A stretch of 64,000 bases of DNA, taken from contig NZ_JAIQDG010000034.1 of NCBI RefSeq assembly GCF_020037125.1, positions 53,116 through 117,115 on the forward strand. Direction: 5' to 3'. Position numbers and translations under genes: made by a program. Shown here in pieces: positions 42,446 through 50,180 of the stretch; positions within the stretch are counted from its first letter, which is position 1; every line of letters begins with the position of its first letter. A model generated the notes under the pieces. That model worked only from the letters and a program-made list of their open reading frames with translations, was not told the DNA's origin and made no database searches. Source of the DNA: Myxococcus sp. RHSTA-1-4. Lineage in GTDB: Bacteria > Myxococcota > Myxococcia > Myxococcales > Myxococcaceae.

Positions 42446-44131
42446 ATGCGATGGCTGGGACGAGGCAGGTGGTGGGCGGGAGTGTTGGGGGCGGCGTTGT
42501 GGATGGCGTGCACCGGAGGCGGCACGCCAGAAACCCGTCCTGCCATTGGGGACCCCTCGGAGCCTCCCGAGGAACAACCCGGGAACGACACGCCGCCGCC
42601 CCCGGATGACGGGGACGACCCGCCTGTCGATGACAAGGAGGAGGACCCGCCGCCCCAGGAGGAGCCGGATGCCGGCACGCCGGACTCGGGGACGCCCGAC
42701 TCGGGAACGCCGGACTCCGGTACGCCTCCGCCCAACGGCGGCCCCCGCGTTCCTCCGGACGCGGCCGGCTGGCGCTTCCTGGGCGCCGCGCAGGGCGCTC
42801 CGCGCGAGGTGCTGGGTGTCACCGAGGACGAGGGCGGCAACCTCTGGGTGGCCGGCGGCGAGGACGGCCTCTGCGTGCTGCGTCCGGAGGCCACCACCTT
42901 CAAGTGCTTCACCCTGGCGGACGGCCTGAAGCCGTGGGCGCCCTGGAAGGGCAAGGACCCGCTGCCCGAGAAGCGCTACCTCAAGGTGATTTCCGTCACC
43001 GGCGGCCCCGCGGGCACCGTGTGGGTGGGCTACCAGGGCCAGGCCAACTGCGAGAGCGAGTTCTACAAGGCCCCGGGCGAGCTCGAGGACCCCGCCATCT
43101 TCAAGAGCGGCGACGCGGACCGCGTGGAGCTCCAGGCCGACGGCACGATTCGGGTGCAGCACTACGACATCCACTCGCCGGCGCACTCGGTGCCGGGCTA
43201 CGGCCACCGCGAGAAGCTCTGCACGGTGAACCGCATCGTCTGGGACAAGCAGCGCAACAGCCTGTGGTTCGCCTCCAACCACGGCCTCGCCTGGGCCGAG
43301 CCGGACTACCAGGGCGCCGAGACGTGCTCCAACCCGGAGATTCTCGCCGCCAACGCGTGGGTCTACATCCAGCGTGACGCGGCGGGGAACGAGGTGGGCC
43401 GCGAGACGCGCCAGCGCTGCAAGTTCGGCGTCATGGAGCACGTGCACCCGCACATCGCCATGAGCGCCACCGACAGCGAGGACAGCCGGCTGGCCGGCGA
43501 CGTCTGGGGCGTGGCGGTGCGGCCCGACGGTGACGTGTGGATGGGCACGCACATCCGCACCTCGCGGTTCAAAATCATGACCAACGCCGTGGGCCACGTG
43601 GGCACCGGCGCCCCGTGGAACTTCGAGGCGGCGCGCAAGCAGACGGAGGAGAAGAAGCACCGGGCCAACCGCATCGACCTCTGGCCCGACGCCGTGGCCG
43701 AGCCGCAGATTCCCACCCGCGAGCAGCGCAAGGACGACCTCGTCAGCGACCTCGTCCTCATGCCGGACGGCACGGTGTGGGTCTCCAGCTTCGCCTGGGG
43801 CCTGGCGAAGATGAACGACGCGGGCGCGGTGACGGCGTACCACCTGGCGGGCGACAGGGAGCGCTTCGTCTCCGCGCTCGAGAGGGACACGCGGGACGGC
43901 AGCCTGTGGATTGGCCACCGCTGGGGCGGCGGGCTGATGCGGATGCACGCCGAGGGCGAATTCGTCAGCCACAACAGCGTGCTCGGCGCGCTGTCCGGCC
44001 TGCCCGTCTGGGACATCCAGGTCGTGGGCAGCGGGGACAGCCGCAAGGTGCTGGTGGCCTTCAGCGCGTACCGGGACGCCGCGGGCGGCATCACCCACCG
44101 GGGCGCCATCGGCATCTACACCGGGCGCTGA
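42446..44131 (+). CDS. Beta-propeller lipoprotein with DSGTP repeat linker
   Basis: 561 residues from ATG 42446 (MRWLGRGRWWAGVLGAALWM; lipobox W-M-A-C22). An acidic Pro-rich linker follows, ending in three copies of PDSGT. The rest is a two-component-regulator-type propeller with Trp blades: GNLWVAGGEDGLCVL, GTVWVGYQGQANCE, NSLWFASNHGLAWAEP, GDVWMGTHIRTSRF, GTVWVSSFAWGLAKM and GSLWIGHRWGGGLMRM. It is surface or outer-membrane anchored, role unknown. Controlled by the sigma-54 promoter at 42370 and followed by a hairpin at 44145. Confidence 0.85.
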   Translation: MRWLGRGRWWAGVLGAALWMACTGGGTPETRPAIGDPSEPPEEQPGNDTPPPPDDGDDPPVDDKEEDPPPQEEPDAGTPDSGTPDSGTPDSGTPPPNGGPRVPPDAAGWRFLGAAQGAPREVLGVTEDEGGNLWVAGGEDGLCVLRPEATTFKCFTLADGLKPWAPWKGKDPLPEKRYLKVISVTGGPAGTVWVGYQGQANCESEFYKAPGELEDPAIFKSGDADRVELQADGTIRVQHYDIHSPAHSVPGYGHREKLCTVNRIVWDKQRNSLWFASNHGLAWAEPDYQGAETCSNPEILAANAWVYIQRDAAGNEVGRETRQRCKFGVMEHVHPHIAMSATDSEDSRLAGDVWGVAVRPDGDVWMGTHIRTSRFKIMTNAVGHVGTGAPWNFEAARKQTEEKKHRANRIDLWPDAVAEPQIPTREQRKDDLVSDLVLMPDGTVWVSSFAWGLAKMNDAGAVTAYHLAGDRERFVSALERDTRDGSLWIGHRWGGGLMRMHAEGEFVSHNSVLGALSGLPVWDIQVVGSGDSRKVLVAFSAYRDAAGGITHRGAIGIYTGR

Positions 44132-44144
44132 AGCCGCCTGCCCG

Positions 44145-44173
44145 CCTCCGGGGCCGCCAGAAGGCCCCGGAGG
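44145..44173 (+). terminator. Strong hairpin after propeller lipoprotein gene
   Basis: CCTCCGGGGCC-N7-GGCCCCGGAGG, an 11-bp perfect stem starting 14 bp after the stop codon. No T-run, but the stem is the strongest in the neighbourhood. Confidence 0.65.
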
Positions 44174-44296
44174 AGCGCCCTCCGGGAAGGGGTGTCCTCC
44201 CCGGGGGGCGGCGTCACCTTGAAGGCACTCCCGCCCCGGCGGGGACGCTCCCGCTTCGGGCGGGGGCCTTCAACCTGACGCACAGGAGGCCTCACC

Positions 44297-44542
44297 ATGT
44301 CTCTTCTGGGAAACATTCTCGGTGGTCTGTCCGGCGGCCGTAGCTATCGCGGTTACGGCGCCGGGGGTCGGAATCGCGGACGCACCCGCCATGGCCGCCG
44401 CCCCATCGGGTACGGCTACGGCCGCGGCCGGGCCCCGTCGGGCGGCGCTCTCGGCGGCTCACTGGGCCGCATGGCCATGGGTGGCCTGACGGCCTACGGG
44501 CTGCGCCGCATCTTCGGCGGCCGGGGTCCGTACGGCGACTAG
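44297..44542 (+). CDS. Gly/Arg/Tyr-rich 81-residue protein
   Basis: ATG 44297 follows ACAGGAGG with 9 nt spacing. The chain MSLLGNILGGLSGGRSYRGY, then GAGGRNRGRTRHGRRPIGYG, YGRGRAPSGGALGGSLGRMA, MGGLTAYGLRRIFGG, is low-complexity: RGY/RG/YG repeats like RNA-binding RGG tails, with hydrophobic short segments at both ends. Separate terminators lie before (44145) and after (44551) it, arguing for its own transcript. No family is recognised. RNA or membrane binding is a guess from composition. Confidence 0.6.
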   Translation: MSLLGNILGGLSGGRSYRGYGAGGRNRGRTRHGRRPIGYGYGRGRAPSGGALGGSLGRMAMGGLTAYGLRRIFGGRGPYGD

Positions 44543-44550
44543 ACACGCCT

Positions 44551-44573
44551 CGGACAGGAACCTCGCCTGTCCG
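44551..44573 (+). terminator. Hairpin after Gly/Arg-rich gene
   Basis: CGGACAGG-AACCTCG-CCTGTCCG, an 8-bp perfect stem with a 7-nt loop, 9 bp after the stop of the 44297 gene and 61 bp before the glpK start. Confidence 0.6.
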
Positions 44574-44633
44574 GCCCCCAGGCTGGGGTAGGTTCCTCCC
44601 ATCTGGCCGTCTGCCGTTGGGAGGACTCACCCC

Positions 44634-46124
44634 ATGCCGAAGGCGAAGTACGTGCTGGCCCTGGACCAGGGCACCACCGGAACCCACGTCTCCATCCTCG
44701 ACTCGAAGCTTCAGGTGGTGGGCCGCTCCTACAAGGAGTTCACCCAGCACTTCCCCAAGCCGTCCTGGGTGGAGCACGACCTGGACGAAATCTGGGCCAC
44801 CAGCGAGTGGTGCATCGCCCGGGCGCTGAAGGACGCGGGCCTCACCGGCCGGGACATCTCCGCGGTGGGCATCACCAACCAGCGCGAGACGACGGGCCTG
44901 TGGATGCGTGGCACCGGCAAGCCGCTGGCGAAGGCCATCGTCTGGCAGGACCGGCGCACGTCGGAGATGTGCAGGCGGCTCAAGGAAGAGGGCGTGGAGC
45001 CGCGCGTGCGCGAGGTGACGGGCCTCGTCGTGGACCCGTACTTCTCCGGCACGAAGCTCACGTGGATGTTCGACCACCTCAAGGGCGCCCGCGCCCGCGC
45101 CGAGCGCGGTGACGTGTGCTTCGGCACCATCGACACGTGGCTCGTCTACAAGCTGACCGGCGGCGCCGCGCACGTCACCGACGTGTCCAACGCCAGCCGC
45201 ACGCTGCTGATGGACCTGAAGACGCTGCAGTGGAACGACGACATGCGCGCGCTGCTGAATGTGCCGGCCGCGTGCCTGCCGCAGATTCGCGGCTCCGCGG
45301 AGGTGTACGGCACCACGCGTGGCATGCGCAGCCTGCCGGACGGCGTGCCCGTGGCGGGCATGGCGGGGGACCAGCAGGCCGCCCTCTTCGGGCAGGCGTG
45401 CTTCGAGCCCGGCGAGTCCAAGTGCACGTACGGCACCGGCGCCTTCCTGCTGATGAACACCGGCACCACGCCGGTGCGCTCCAGCGCCGGCCTCCTCACC
45501 ACCGTGGCGTGGCGCCTGGGCGGCACCGGCACCACCACGTACGCGCTGGAGGGCAGCAGCTTCATCGCCGGCGCCGCGGTGCAGTGGATGCGCGACGGGC
45601 TCAAGGCCATCAAGAAGGCGCCGGACATCGAGGCGCTCGCCGCCAGCGTGAAGGACTCCGGGGAGGTCGTCTTCGTCCCCGCCCTGGCGGGCCTGGGCGC
45701 GCCCCACTGGCGTCCCGAGGCGCGCGGACTCTTCGCCGGAATCGACCGCTCCACCACCGTGGCCCACCTCGCGCGCGCGGTGCTGGAGGGCATCGCCTTG
45801 CAGATTCACGACCTGGCGGAGGCCATGCGCCGCGACAGCGGGCGGCACATCCCCACCTTCAAGGCGGACGGCGGCGCGGCGGCCAACGATTTGCTCATGC
45901 AGTACCAGGCGGACATCCTCGGCGTGCCGGTGGTGCGCCCGAAGAACCTCGAGACGACCAGCCTGGGCGCCGCGTTCCTCGGCGGCCTGGGCGCGGGCGT
46001 CTGGGACAGCCCGGAGGCCATCCGCCGCGCGTGGAAGGCGGACAAGACCTTCAAGCCGAAGATGAAGCCCCACGTGCGGGAGCACCACCTGGCCAAGTGG
46101 AAGCGGGCGGTGGAGCGCGCGTGA
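44634..46124 (+). CDS. glpK: Glycerol kinase
   Basis: 496 residues from ATG 44634. Phosphorylates glycerol to sn-glycerol 3-phosphate in the cytoplasm. FGGY family signs: YVLALDQGTTGTHVSILDSK, VEHDLDEIWATSEWCIARAL, AVGITNQRETTGLWMRGTGK, AIVWQDRRTSEM (substrate-binding), CFGTIDTWLVYKLTGGAAHV, AGDQQAALFGQACFEPGESK (second phosphate loop), KCTYGTGAFLLMNTG and a final-domain FKADGGAAANDLLMQYQADI. Length is typical. No glpF or glpD neighbours. The next gene's ATG overlaps its stop (TGATG). Confidence 0.95.
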   Translation: MPKAKYVLALDQGTTGTHVSILDSKLQVVGRSYKEFTQHFPKPSWVEHDLDEIWATSEWCIARALKDAGLTGRDISAVGITNQRETTGLWMRGTGKPLAKAIVWQDRRTSEMCRRLKEEGVEPRVREVTGLVVDPYFSGTKLTWMFDHLKGARARAERGDVCFGTIDTWLVYKLTGGAAHVTDVSNASRTLLMDLKTLQWNDDMRALLNVPAACLPQIRGSAEVYGTTRGMRSLPDGVPVAGMAGDQQAALFGQACFEPGESKCTYGTGAFLLMNTGTTPVRSSAGLLTTVAWRLGGTGTTTYALEGSSFIAGAAVQWMRDGLKAIKKAPDIEALAASVKDSGEVVFVPALAGLGAPHWRPEARGLFAGIDRSTTVAHLARAVLEGIALQIHDLAEAMRRDSGRHIPTFKADGGAAANDLLMQYQADILGVPVVRPKNLETTSLGAAFLGGLGAGVWDSPEAIRRAWKADKTFKPKMKPHVREHHLAKWKRAVERA

Positions 46125-47515
46125 TGAGGGCCCCGCGCTGGAGACACCTGCTGGCCGCCCTGCTCGTCCTGGGCGGCGCCAGCGGCTGCCCGGGCAACTC
46201 CGTGCCCTGCCTCGGTGGCTCGCAGCAGCCGCCGGCGTCCTCGCAGCGTGTCTCCGGCGTGGACCAGGAGGTGGTCCTCACAATCCCCGCCACGCTGACC
46301 CGCGCCTGCGACTCGGACGAGCCGCCGAGGCAGCCGGAGTCCGTCAGCGTGGAGGTCTCCGACCCGGAGAACCGGCCCGTGCCCGCCACCGTGTCGCTCG
46401 GCACGGGCAGCGCCCTGGTCCGCTTCCGTCCCACGAAGCCGGGCCGCCACCACGTCATCGTCGCCTTCGCGCCCGTGGGCAGCCTCCACCAGCTCGACGT
46501 GCTGGTGGTGGAGGACCACCGCGACGCGCCGCCCCTCGCGTCCTTCCCCGGCGGGACGAGCTGCCCGTACGTGGACCGCACCGCGCGGGGCACCTGGCTG
46601 TGTGGTGCGCGGGCGGTACGAGCACCGGGCGGCGCCTTCCAGCCGCTCGCCGATTCCCCCGATGCGGCCATGGCGGTGGCGGGGGACGTGGTGTGGACTC
46701 TGGCTGGGGACCGGGTGCTCCGCTACATCGACACGGGCACCGGGCCGCTCGAGCTCACCAGCACCGCCCCCTTTCCCCTCGCGCCGGGCACGCCGGGCGG
46801 CCCCATTGACACCGGGACGGCCTCACGGCTCGCGACGCCGGAGGAGCTGCTGCTGGTACGCAAGGCGACGCTGTACCGGTACACCTTCACCGAGCCGGGA
46901 GGGCTCGTCCGCGCGCCCGAGACCTCCCTCCAGTTCCTGAACCTCTACGCCTCCCTGGGCAGGGACCCCGCCGGTGCCCTGCTGCTGCGCGCGGGGGCCC
47001 GGCTGCTGGTGGTGGGCAACGCGAACGACCCACGGACCTCCGAGCTGCGACTCCAGGCGTGCCCCTACCAGCTCGGCGAGGACGGTGCCTACCTGCCGGT
47101 GCTGGACGCGCCCTGCCAGGGTCCGGAGGGGGAGCCCGTGGGCTACGAGGAGGGCGTGCTGTGGACGGTGAGCACCACCTTCTCGTCGGGCTTCATGCTG
47201 GAGACGCTCCACCGCTACCCGGCCGCGAGCGGCAGGCTGGTGGAAGAGGGAGGGCTGGCGCTGGATGGAGCCCTCGTGACGGAGCGGCTCACGCTGCGCC
47301 CGGGCCCCATCCTTCCGAGCCTGACCGCGCCGGGCGCCGCCAGGCCCTTCGCGATGCCCCGCTGGAACCCGGCGACGGGGCTGGTGGACCTGGAGCTGAC
47401 GCCGGACCCGGGAGGCTTCATCCCCGCGCCCCGCATCGGGGAGCGCTTCATCTGGGTGGAGAACGTGACTGCAACAGGAGGAGTGACGGTGTACGCGCGG
47501 CCGTCCACCCGCTGA
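46124..47515 (+). CDS. Lipoprotein of unknown function
   Basis: 463 residues from ATG 46124, overlapping the glpK stop. MRAPRWRHLLAALLVLGGASGC22 is a lipoprotein signal (A-S-G-C). The N-terminal domain looks Ig-like (VSGVDQEVVLTIPATLTRAC; GRHHVIVAFAPVGSLHQLDV), followed by propeller-like blades (VAGDVVWTLAGDRVLRYI; TYGRYTFTEPG-like strand; ILRMDPSL-type segments). It ends ERFIWVENVTATGGVTVYAR. Propeller assignment is uncertain. Its link to glycerol kinase is by overlap only. Confidence 0.75.
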   Translation: MRAPRWRHLLAALLVLGGASGCPGNSVPCLGGSQQPPASSQRVSGVDQEVVLTIPATLTRACDSDEPPRQPESVSVEVSDPENRPVPATVSLGTGSALVRFRPTKPGRHHVIVAFAPVGSLHQLDVLVVEDHRDAPPLASFPGGTSCPYVDRTARGTWLCGARAVRAPGGAFQPLADSPDAAMAVAGDVVWTLAGDRVLRYIDTGTGPLELTSTAPFPLAPGTPGGPIDTGTASRLATPEELLLVRKATLYRYTFTEPGGLVRAPETSLQFLNLYASLGRDPAGALLLRAGARLLVVGNANDPRTSELRLQACPYQLGEDGAYLPVLDAPCQGPEGEPVGYEEGVLWTVSTTFSSGFMLETLHRYPAASGRLVEEGGLALDGALVTERLTLRPGPILPSLTAPGAARPFAMPRWNPATGLVDLELTPDPGGFIPAPRIGERFIWVENVTATGGVTVYARPSTR

Positions 47516-47567
47516 CGGCGGGGCATTGGCGGCTTCCCTCGGGCGCGGGAGCGGGTAGAAAGAGGAC

Positions 47568-47879
47568 ATGGCCCAAGACCGCACGCTGCTCGCCCCCGAG
47601 GCGCTCCAGTCCTTCCTCGCCCAGCACCCCGAGTGGAAGCACGAGGGCGGGATGATTCGCCGCACGTATGAGGCGCCGTCCTTCCTCGCCGGCATCACCT
47701 TCGTGGAGAGGGTGGCGCAGGCGGCGGAGAAGGCGGACCACCACCCGGACATCGACATCCGCTGGAGGAAGGTGACGCTGGCGCTCGTCACCCATGACGC
47801 CGGGGGCCTCACCTTCCGTGACACCAGCCTCGCCGCCGAGGCCGACCGCCTCTTCACGGAGGTGGTGCGGGCGAAGTGA
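47568..47879 (+). CDS. 4a-hydroxytetrahydrobiopterin dehydratase (pterin-4-alpha-carbinolamine dehydratase)
   Basis: 103 residues from ATG 47568. This enzyme recycles the pterin cofactor of aromatic amino acid hydroxylases. The active-site motif ADHHPDIDIRWRKVTLAL contains the conserved His-His-Pro, and further typical parts are HPEWKHEGGMIRRTYEAPSF, LAGITFVERVAQAAEKADHH and VTHDAGGLTFRDTSLAAEAD. Length is normal. The downstream gene starts within its stop codon. Confidence 0.93.
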   Translation: MAQDRTLLAPEALQSFLAQHPEWKHEGGMIRRTYEAPSFLAGITFVERVAQAAEKADHHPDIDIRWRKVTLALVTHDAGGLTFRDTSLAAEADRLFTEVVRAK

Positions 47880-49183
47880 GCACCCGGATGCATGAGGCCA
47901 TGCGGGCACCGGGCAACGAGCGGGGTGCCGTGAGCGCGCGAGGGTGCTGGGCGCTGGTGGCCGTGGTGACGCTGGCCGCTTCACCGGCGGCGTGGGCGCA
48001 GGACGAACAGCCGGTGGAGCCACGCCCGGAGCGGCTCTACTTCAACCCCGGCTCGCTGCTGGGCTCGGCGCGGGTGGTGGCGCTGGGCGGCGCGTACGTG
48101 GGCATCGCCGAGGGCGCCGCGGGCTTCCCCAGCAACCTGGCGGCGCTGGCGCACCGGAGCCCGTCGCTGGAGAGGGATTGGGACCTGGGCGTCACGCTGT
48201 CCTGGCTCATCGTCCCCTTCTCCGACAAGCGCGACTACGACCTGGACAACGACGGGCGGACGGACGAGTCGGAGGACAGCCGGCAGCTGCTGGGCGGACT
48301 GCTGCTCCAGTACAAGCGCTTCGGCATCGGCTTCTCGCTGCGCAACAGCGTGGCGACCTACTGCGCCACCGAGGCGTGCGCGGGAGACAGTGAGCGCATC
48401 CGCGTGTCGCTGACGCAGTCGGTGCTGGCGGGGGCGGTGGCCTTCGGGCAGGACGACTTCATCCTCGCGCTCGGGATTTACGCGGCGCAGGCGTCCTTCC
48501 GCCTGGCCTCCGGCGGTGACGACATCCGCTATGGGGACACCGGCGTGGAGGTGGACCTGCTGTACCGGCCCCACGGGCGCTCGTGGCGGCTGGGCGTGAC
48601 GGTGCGCCCGGAGGTCATCGCGGAATTGCGGGGTGACGCGGAGCAGGCGCCGGTGCTGGCGGGCAAGCCCCTGTTCAGCGCGGTGGCGGCGCCGGCGGTG
48701 CTGTCGCTGGGCGCGAGCTGGCGCTTTGGCGAGGGCTCCGAGCGCTACAACCGGCTGTCGCCCGCGGCGCGGCGGCAACTGCTGGTGGAGGGAGACGCGC
48801 TGCCGGTGCCGCCGGAGGAGCCGAGGGACGCGCCCGCGGGGCGGTGGCTCGTCACCGCGCAGGTGGACCTCATCTCCGGCGTGGACAACGCGGTGCCCAT
48901 GCGCGCGTTCGCCTCCACGGCGGAGCCGGAGTCGGTGGGCAGCACCTCCGAGTTCGCGCCCCGGCTGGGCGTGGAGCACGACACGGTGCCGGGCATGATT
49001 CGCCTGCGGGCGGGTGTCTACGCGGAGCCCTCCCCCTTCGACGGCCGGCCCGCGCGGCCCCACGTCACGGGCGGCTTCGAGGTGTTCGTCCTGCGCTACT
49101 GGGAGGACTGGGCCATCACCGCCTCCTTCGACCTGGCGCGCCGGTACACCAACGTGGGCCTGTCCGTGGGCTTCTGGCGCTGA
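47876..49183 (+). CDS. Predicted outer-membrane beta-barrel (FadL/OmpP1-like)
   Basis: 435 residues from GTG 47876, overlapping the upstream stop by 4 bp. A signal peptide (GCWALVAVVTLAASPAAWAQ) precedes PERLYFNPGSLLGSARVVAL, then GGAYVGIAEGAAGFPSNLAA, the motif typical of FadL-like proteins (N-terminal hatch with polymorphic start). Barrel strands follow: GLLLQYKRFGIGFSLRNSVA, AVAFGQDDFILALGIYAAQA, WRLGVTVRPEVIAELRG, LSLGASWRFGEGSE and finally NVGLSVGFWR. FadL members carry hydrophobic solutes. Confidence 0.8.
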   Translation: MSTRMHEAMRAPGNERGAVSARGCWALVAVVTLAASPAAWAQDEQPVEPRPERLYFNPGSLLGSARVVALGGAYVGIAEGAAGFPSNLAALAHRSPSLERDWDLGVTLSWLIVPFSDKRDYDLDNDGRTDESEDSRQLLGGLLLQYKRFGIGFSLRNSVATYCATEACAGDSERIRVSLTQSVLAGAVAFGQDDFILALGIYAAQASFRLASGGDDIRYGDTGVEVDLLYRPHGRSWRLGVTVRPEVIAELRGDAEQAPVLAGKPLFSAVAAPAVLSLGASWRFGEGSERYNRLSPAARRQLLVEGDALPVPPEEPRDAPAGRWLVTAQVDLISGVDNAVPMRAFASTAEPESVGSTSEFAPRLGVEHDTVPGMIRLRAGVYAEPSPFDGRPARPHVTGGFEVFVLRYWEDWAITASFDLARRYTNVGLSVGFWR

Positions 49184-50058
49184 TGCGGACGGGGCTGCTC
49201 ACGGTGCTGGCGCTGGTGGGCTTCGCGGCCAACTCGCTGCTGTGCCGCGCGGCGCTGGCGGGAGGCGGGCGGCTCATCGACGCGGCCTCCTTCACGGGCG
49301 TGCGGCTGGTGTCCGGCGCGCTGGTGCTGGCGCTGTTGCTTCGGGCACGGAGCGGGCGGCACACGGGCGGCTCCTGGCCCTCCGCGCTGGCCCTCTTCGC
49401 GTACGCCGCGGGCTTCTCGCTGGCATACGTGCGCATTCCCACCGGCGTGGGCGCGCTGCTGCTGTTCGGCTGCGTGCAGGCGACGATGCTGGGCACGGGA
49501 CTGGCGCGCGGCGAGCGTCCGAAGGCACGCGAGGTGGCGGGCCTGCTGCTCGCGCTGGGCGGGCTGGTGGGGCTGACGGCGCCGGGCGTCTCCGCGCCGG
49601 ACCCGGTGGGCGCCGCAATGATGGCGGGCGCGGGCGTGGCGTGGGGCGTGTACTCGCTGCGAGGGCGCGGCAACCGGGACCCGCTGGCCGCCACCGCGGA
49701 CAACTTCCTGCGCTCCGTGCCCATGGCGGTGGCCCTGTCCGGCGTGGGGCTGCTGGCGCAGGGGACTCCGCACGCGACGGGACGCGGAATCGCGCTGGCG
49801 CTGGCGTCGGGGGCGCTGGCGTCGGGTGTGGGCTACAGCCTGTGGTACGCGGCGCTGCCGCACCTGACGGCGACACGCGCCGCCATCATCCAGCTCTCCG
49901 TGCCGGTGCTGGCGGCGGCGGGCGGCGTGCTGCTGCTCGGCGAGGGGGTGACGGCGAGGGTATTGCTGGCGGGCACCGCGCTGCTGGCGGGCGTGCTGCT
50001 GGCGCTCTCGGCGAAGGCGGCGCCCCGGAAGCCGGCGGCGGCTTCCGGGCAGGAGTGA
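49183..50058 (+). CDS. EamA/DMT-family drug/metabolite exporter
   Basis: 291 residues from ATG 49183, whose A is the last base of the upstream stop (TGATG). About ten membrane helices in two EamA repeats: LTVLALVGFAANSLLCRAAL, GYSLWYAALPHLTATRAAII, QLSVPVLAAAGGVLLLGEG and a helix VLLAGTALLAGVLLALSAKA. The conserved LLCRAAL start and GEG near the end fit. The substrate is unknown. The last 14 bp are part of a 33-bp direct repeat that recurs at 50140. Confidence 0.88.
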   Translation: MRTGLLTVLALVGFAANSLLCRAALAGGGRLIDAASFTGVRLVSGALVLALLLRARSGRHTGGSWPSALALFAYAAGFSLAYVRIPTGVGALLLFGCVQATMLGTGLARGERPKAREVAGLLLALGGLVGLTAPGVSAPDPVGAAMMAGAGVAWGVYSLRGRGNRDPLAATADNFLRSVPMAVALSGVGLLAQGTPHATGRGIALALASGALASGVGYSLWYAALPHLTATRAAIIQLSVPVLAAAGGVLLLGEGVTARVLLAGTALLAGVLLALSAKAAPRKPAAASGQE

Positions 50059-50172
50059 CGCACGGCGCGGCGGGCCGCGACACTGGAGCGGCTCACTCGA
50101 GGGAGTGACGCCCTCCTGCCCGAGCGGAAGCAGCGGCTCCCGGGCAGGAGTGACGCACGGCGCGGCGGGCCG
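50045..50172 (+). repeat. 33-bp direct repeat spanning exporter 3' end
   Basis: Identical 33-bp units at 50045-50077 and 50140-50172, each starting CCGGGCAGGAGTGACGCACG. The first contains the exporter stop codon (GAG-TGA), so the second is a copied gene end, 95 bp away. It suggests a local duplication or a replaced downstream copy. Confidence 0.75.
50113..50150. terminator. Hairpin between convergent genes
   Basis: CTCCTGCCCG/CGGGCAGGAG, 10-bp arms and an 18-nt loop, between the exporter stop and the PstS-like stop. The second arm is part of the duplicated 33-bp unit, so duplication created the stem. It may end transcripts from both sides. Confidence 0.5.
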
Positions 50173-50180
50173 GGACGGCT

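Noticed and set aside
42676..42735. Tandem 15-bp repeat (DSGTP coding)
   Set aside because: In-frame linker repeat of the propeller lipoprotein, not a mobile or CRISPR element.
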